From Nageia nagi (taxonomy: Eukaryota; Pinophyta): a DNA stretch of 64,000 nt. The stretch covers positions 31,682,001 through 31,746,000 of the forward strand of contig JBITNC010000001.1 in NCBI GenBank assembly GCA_050084985.1, written 5' to 3'. The position numbers and the translations under genes are program-made. The notes under the pieces are model-generated. The model was not told the DNA's origin. It made no database searches and saw only the letters and a program-made list of their open reading frames with translations. Shown one piece after another: positions 57,913 through 64,000 of this stretch; the stretch's first letter is position 1; every line of letters begins with the position of its first letter.

Positions 57913-59540
57913 TTTAGCCTTTACTTAAGAGTCTTGTATGTTACTGGGTGATATTTGTATTGTTAGGTCTTAGTCAAATAAAGTTAGTCAAAACTATGAT
58001 TTTATTTTAAGACAAGTGTTGTTTGTATTTAATTTGAGGATTCATGTCAAGAATATATATAAAAACCATAATATAAAGAGTGTCAAACTTGTAAAATTTG
58101 CCAAGTCTTTTATGGTCCTTATTTATTATTGTTATTATATATATTCTATTTGTATGCCCAAAGTCAACTCTTAGTCTTATCCCATGTCTTATTTCTTAGG
58201 ATTCAATATTGTATAGTTTAGGGGTTATTTATAGGTATTATACATAATCATTAGTTTTGGTTAAGTCATGTAACAGGAATTGTAGTTAGAATCAAGTTTA
58301 ATAAGGCCCATAAAAATCCAAATGTGACATCACACTTTGTAATGGAAATCAATGGACTCCAAATAACTTAGTCGATAGGTGGTACAAATAGTTCTTCATG
58401 GAGGGATTCATTCACCACTCCATATTCAAAAAACCTTGAAAATTTTAAGTGATTAAATCATACCCTTTTGGTTAAATCAATGGGTAATAAACTTCTCAAG
58501 TTCCAGCAATATCTATCGATATGTAACAAGACCCACCAAGGGGAAGTGAGCACTGTAAGAAGAGAGGAATACCTGGGTCCTCTCAATCAAGAGTGTATGA
58601 CCCCCAAGACTCTACCAACATGTCAAATACAACTCATTTCCACATGGTAATAATATTTCTCTCTCAATTTTGAATGGTACATCTTCCTTCACCCTCAGTG
58701 GTCACAACTAGGAACTTTAGAACAAATATATTTAATGGTTACAGAGAGTTAGGTGGCCATTGAATGTGGAGATAGATTGATTGTAACTATCAAGATGGTG
58801 GACCATACCTTATAAATGTAAGAATAGTAATATATTCATCATGTTAAAAGATAAAAAGTGATGTATTATGGCTAGACTAGTATAAACATTGAAGGCTACA
58901 CATCCCTAAGCCTTAACACTAAATCAAGACCATACTATATAATTAGTTAAAGTTGTAGATTAATCCATACATGTTGAAAATATTTAATTTTATACTATTA
59001 TTATTCAAAAAATTAGTTGTATTTATTAATTATGGACAATCACCCTTTTGTAAATAGGAAATTATAAATAGCGAACTATTAGAGGTCCAAAAGGTAAAAC
59101 ATTTTAGCAAAGTTACCTAGAATGAGAAGTGTTTTTATATATGACAATGCAATATAATGGTATTTTTCCCTCTGTAATTTATGATTGTTATCTTATTTTG
59201 TAATCATTTTATATGAAGTATTGTTCTAAATTGTGGCTATTTATTATGATTGGGAGACCCCAAAAGTGAGGTAGTTATTCTATCCTTAATATTGGTTATG
59301 GATTACTATTTTGTAGTGTAGATTTTGATTTCTTTCCTATTACACTTGACCTCTTCCATCTCTTTTTAGTTACTTTTGACCTTTTTCATAGATAAGAACT
59401 AGCATATAACTTAGATATTAAGCAAAAAACCCCACAAGCATATTATTCCACCACCTTCTACTCTTTCAAGAATCCTACTATTGAAAGCAATGGAGAACTA
59501 CACTAGACCAAACCTTAAGGTTACATTATACTAATCAACA

Positions 59541-62170
59541 AGACCAATAAAAAGGCTATGGAACTAAAATTAATAATTTTAGCCCATAATTTGAGCAATT
59601 ATATAGTCATTTCTTAATGATTGTATTAAAAGAATAATATGAATAACATCATCATAACTCAATTAATGTAGCTTATGAAATAATGTATCAACAAAAAGCA
59701 TTCACCTCATTGATATCTTTTTAAAGTAGTTATAGTAGAATGATTATTCAATCAAAACCATAATGAAAAAGAATGTAATATTTAAGTATGAAGCTTTTTG
59801 GGTAATTACTACCATGTACTTTCTACAATAACTACCCTTTGATCAATCAAAGTTGGGAGCTCAACAAAGAGAAAAATGAGGGGAGAAAGTTGTCAGCACA
59901 ATGGAGTGAATCGATATGGAGAATACATGACCAATAGTTTAAGTCTATAATGACATACATAGTCAAGTAGTGAATTTCAATCCAAGGGTGCATAAGGATA
60001 CCTAGGTGGGCCATCACCAGTTTGAATATGTTTGATAATTAATTGTATCTAGTTGTGATCACTGATGAAATATTGCTACAATATAATAATTCAAATTTAT
60101 CATACTTGGAGGGAAAGTTTTCATATATGCTCAACTATAACCAATGCAAGCAAATCATTCAGTACCTTGAAAAGAGAAAGGAGGGTAAGGAGTTGGAATT
60201 GAGTGAAAAGATCTATCTAGGACCAAGTTCCATTGAAATGATGCCAACATCTTTAGAGAGTATAATGAATAAAAAGATATGAGAGTTAAAGACTGAATCC
60301 ATAGAGGATGAAAAATTCTAACATCAATTGAAAAGAAAGTGCATCAATGAAGGACCTAATAATAAAGAAGAAAAAATAGCAACAAGTCTCTTTAAGATAC
60401 CTCAAAAAAGGGTGGTCAGGGAGACCTTTGACAACCAAGCATCAATCAACACCATCATCAAGAAGACAATATAGTTATCATTGAACATTTAACTGGGAGA
60501 CTTAATCCACACAACATAAGCAATACAACTAAGCTTTGATTCCTTAACCCTAATTATTATTCTAATTTCTATCTTTATGTCTATTTCTATTTCTTTTTCT
60601 AATACCCCATCGATTTCGATGCTTATAACTATCACCACTTCCTATACATTATCTATACCATAATAAAATAACTTGATAGGTGCCACCATGGTTACTACTA
60701 AACTGATAGAACAACACACTAATATCTAATAGTCATTAGATCATCATTTGACAAAAATAAGAACAAGTGGCCATCCATGGATCAACTCATGCCCAAAGTC
60801 ATACCACATATCCATTAAGTAATTCATAAAACCATTTAACCTACCAATCCCATATGCTCATGTTACAAGAAATTGATGACATAATATGATCGATATAACC
60901 CACTTATTAGTCCTTAATCACTATTTGATTAGTGAGGTTATGACTAGGAATATTGAGGCATTCCATTGAGCCCATGTATTTCAATATATAGAAATCATAA
61001 TGATGGTCCACTTGGTTATCTTTTAACTTCAATAACATGTCAATTTCCCTTCCATCCCATCAACTAAATTGATCAAGAAATTAGAACAATTGGTCACTAC
61101 CATTATCACCAAAATCACCCATCCTACCAATACCATTTAAATTATCATAGTACTTCACCAATACTTTTCTTCCATTAATTTCCACCTAGATCATACAATT
61201 GAAGAACACTTGAAGGCCATTTTCACCCACAAGCAATAATAAATCAACCAAATCAAGTAATACTACTAGGAGGAGATGACAAAAATAATAGACTCATGCA
61301 AGGTAGAGGTGCAATAATATAAGGATGAAATTGATGAGCAAAAGAAATCATAATAGCTTAGAAGCATGATGGTAACTACCAATCCATTCCAAGTCAATAT
61401 TAAGGCTATAATAGAGAAATTTTATATGGAAAAAAAGAAGGAACTACATACTCTTTAGTAGCAGTGGACTATAGAGACTGAAGCGTTACGCACTAGAAAA
61501 GAAATAATCAACAAACTTCTCTAAGATAAAAGGAAACACAAAGAAGAGTTGATCAAATAGAACAAATAACTTTGAGAGGAAGTAGACCAACTCAAAAAGA
61601 GTTGTAATAGATCTCAACCATGAAGGATGGATTTGAATGTCTTAAAAAGGAGGTTGAAAGGGTAAAACTTCCTCAAATGAAGTTTGAATAACTCTACCAA
61701 ATATGAGAATAAGAGTTTGAGTAGCACAGAGGGAAATTGGTCAAATATTTTAAGGAACTGCAAGGTAATATCTAGAATTATAAGATCATTTGTATCGATA
61801 TTTAGCATCTCTTCAATTAGCACAAATAGACTAATATTTTGTACATCAATGCTTAGATGATCAAGTTCCTAATATGGGCAAGAGAAATTTAGTAGCACTT
61901 CCCAATACTTGCCAACAACTTCCAAGAGTTGAACATAATAAATAGTCAAGTGCAAGCCTTGAAAGAAAAGAAATAGGCATAGAAGAAATGGTTAGAAAAA
62001 TAATTAGGGAGATGTAACAAATAAATTGTTTCCATGTTGAAAAAATAACTTAAGTAGAGGATTTGATCACCAAGAAGCCAACTGATGCCATGCAAGTAAT
62101 TCAAATCATATCTTAGCTTGATACTCTTCATCAATAAATTGATCATGATGCAAAGGTGTAGATTCTCTAG
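59541..62170 (+). pseudogene. degenerate coding sequence with coiled-coil-like part
   Basis: The open stretch 60043-60282 gives ITDEILLQYNNSNLSYLEGK and YLEKRKEGKELELSEKIYLG. From about 61270 charged, heptad-like peptides appear (KIIDSCKVEVQ, YMEKKKELHTL, KRKHKEELIK, EEVDQLKKSC), broken by many TAG and TAA codons. This looks like the C-terminal half of an ORF whose upstream half may lie at 53730-54164, with the solo LTR in between. The family is not recognised. Confidence 0.35.
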
Positions 62171-64000
62171 GGGGAATGATACTTAGACCAACTTGAGTTC
62201 AAACTTATCGAACCTCTATCTTTGACCCTAATTTCTATTTGGAAACAACTTCAATAACCCACTACTAACTCTTCTACTAGTGATGTTGCAAGAGAGAATT
62301 CTATTAGGCTATGGTTAAAAATTGTCATATGAAAGTTTTGAAGGGAAGGTAACACCATAGAAAGTAGAAGTTAGTTATTTGTAAAGGATCTATAGATTGT
62401 AATATTTTGAAGTAATACAATGAAGGTCCCCTCCTCTTTTTCATGTGCAAATTATAACAATATTGAAAAAATATAAAAATAAAGAAATTAATAAATAACT
62501 TAAAATAATTATTAAAAATGGAAAAGCAATAGAAAATTGATAAATGGAATGAAAAGAAATAATGCACCCATAAAAAGAAATAAATAATAAGGAATAAAAG
62601 TGCTTGGTGACTTCTTTAGATGAAATTTCTAACTATGGAAGACACCACTCCCCAAAAAGTACCAATGGAGTATCAGTTCTATTACAAAGCCTATGATGTA
62701 GATTGTAGCCCCTTTAGTACTATTCCCATGTACTAATTTAGATTTACACTAATTTTTAGCAATAACTTACTTCATTAAGAGCCTAATACTATATACCACT
62801 TACTAATCCAAAGTAGATGGATAGATGATGAGATTCAAAGGGGAGGACTTAACAATAATTGTGTATGCTTATCGAATGTTTCTAGAATTTGAATGGGAAT
62901 TCACTAAAATCCAATTTATCTTCTCATATTAGCCTTTGATTCATGTCAATTCATCATTTAGTTTATCATATTATAGTTTGGTGTCCTAAGGCTATATGTA
63001 CCTAATATGTTATTCTAAATATTGTGGATCTAGTGAAAATAGTAACTCTATTTTAAAAATAAAATGAAATCTTTTTAAGAAATCACACATACAAAAATAG
63101 ATTTAAATAAATATTGAAGTACAAAATATAAAATACTAAATCATAACAATAGAGATTAGAGGCTACAATTGGTGAAAGTGGTCTCTCCTCCTAATAGAGC
63201 TCACAAATAGAACTTCAAAAATGTATGATGAAAGATGCTTATATTAACTTCTTTAGAAACTAGAAAATATATAATCTCTAAAATAAACTATATAGTTTTA
63301 TGTCTCATAAATGGTCATTAACTAGCCTTCTTCTAAGGAAGAAGGCTAATTTATTCTACAAACTCTAATAAACTCTAAAATGCTAATTAGTTACATTCCT
63401 ATGACTCATGTTTATTTGAAATAGAATCTTAATTTAGCCTATTACTCAATTAGATATATATAGAAAGAAGATTAAGTAAGTATCCAGCTTGCTAATAAAT
63501 ATTCAAACTTTGTCAACCTCATATCTTTCTTTATGTGTTCCTTATGATCTACTTCGTCAAGTTTGATGCTTATTCTTTTAGATCATAATCTTGAAATCTG
63601 TTACAATCTTCTGCTAGAGTTATAGAGTATTAATAGAAAGTGATACTAGGGAAATGGAAATAGAACACTTTATGCCAATGTTTTCTATTTTTTAAGCTTC
63701 CTATTTGAGAGATTATGAAGCTATGCCTTTTTAAACATATTTTGAAGTTAGTCCTCTTTAATTAATTATGAAGATTGAACATTCTTAAGCTATCTTTAAA
63801 GTTTTTCCATTCAAAACTAATTCTAAATCTATTTCTTACTTAAACCACATTATTATTACTTGATTCAAAATATGAACATTAAACATTCAAATATAATAAT
63901 AATTATTAACAACATCTAATTAATACAGATAAAAGAAAATATGTATTTACTTCTAAATATAATAGCCATATAGGCTAAATCATAATAATAGTATCCCATA
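62171..64000. other. AT-rich intergenic DNA, nothing recognised
   Basis: No domain, repeat pair or RNA gene was found. The minus-strand frame at 62567-62325 is Phe-rich and AT-driven. Confidence 0.45.

Larger units (their letters stand above)
54165..59540 (+). mobile_element. second copy of the 1.8-kb solo LTR, split by copia-C
   Basis: The first 152 bp (54165-54316) match the start of the solo LTR at 48847. The rest (57918-59540) matches its remaining part, from agagtctt to actaatcaaca. The copia-C insertion with its duplication lies between. The flanks are atacc (54160-54164) and agacc (59541-59545), a four-of-five match for a target-site duplication. No PBS or coding interior accompanies it. 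Confidence 0.75.

Noticed and set aside
48847-59540. The two 1.8-kb repeats as the LTR pair of one element
   Set aside because: The sequence after the left copy continues the reverse transcriptase that precedes it, and no PBS follows. Each copy has its own flanking duplication, so they are separate solo LTRs.

Overview
This is AT-rich plant nuclear DNA with no intact host gene that I can recognise. Old, stop-riddled Ty1/copia and Ty3/gypsy retrotransposons nested in one another, short-LTR elements, a SINE, several unrelated minisatellites and broken pentatricopeptide-repeat (PPR) sequence point to a large, slowly purged seed-plant genome. A conifer or other gymnosperm is my best guess; this is inference from style, not from a marker gene. 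Many in-frame stops look like C-to-T decay (CAG/CAA to TAG/TAA, CGA to TGA, TGG to TAG), as expected for methylated, silenced repeats.

Layout. 1-4411: nothing recognised. 4412-6529 (-): an unrecognised, frameshifted gene-like relic ending in a SUMO-interaction-like motif. 7089-9533: a small LTR element without recognisable genes. 10500-10778: a SINE with a perfect 15-bp target-site duplication. 11791-12690: a 24-bp minisatellite joined to two fold-back inverted repeats. 13790-21430: a PPR pseudogene split by a short-LTR element (14050-20808), which itself holds a decayed copia element (about 14942-19043), a GC-rich PPR-related fragment and a 71-80-bp minisatellite.

24743-34057: the most complete unit, a 9.3-kb gypsy-type element with paired LTRs, a sense gag relic, no pol, an antisense reading frame with a plant-mobile-domain-like motif, and a 192-bp tandem array before the polypurine tract and 3' LTR. 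This matches what is known of the Tat/Ogre/Retand lineage, in non-autonomous form.

37053-41662 (-): a copia element with nearly complete gag-protease-integrase-RT-RNase H, its 3' LTR and PPT; its 5' LTR is not visible. About 43990-52790 (+): a very decayed Tat-like gypsy element, interrupted by a 1-kb terminal-inverted-repeat DNA element (45530-46514) and by a 1.8-kb solo LTR inserted inside the reverse transcriptase (48847-50650). A second copy of that solo LTR (54165-59540) is split by another copia derivative (54317-57912, -) that keeps PBS and gag but has lost pol and the upstream half of its 3' LTR. 59541-62170 holds degenerate coding sequence with a coiled-coil-like part. The last 1.8 kb shows nothing recognisable.

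There is no operon or pathway here. The interest lies in the nesting order, in the antisense mobile-domain frame plus satellite-like array of the 24.7-34.1 kb element, and in the fold-back/minisatellite block.
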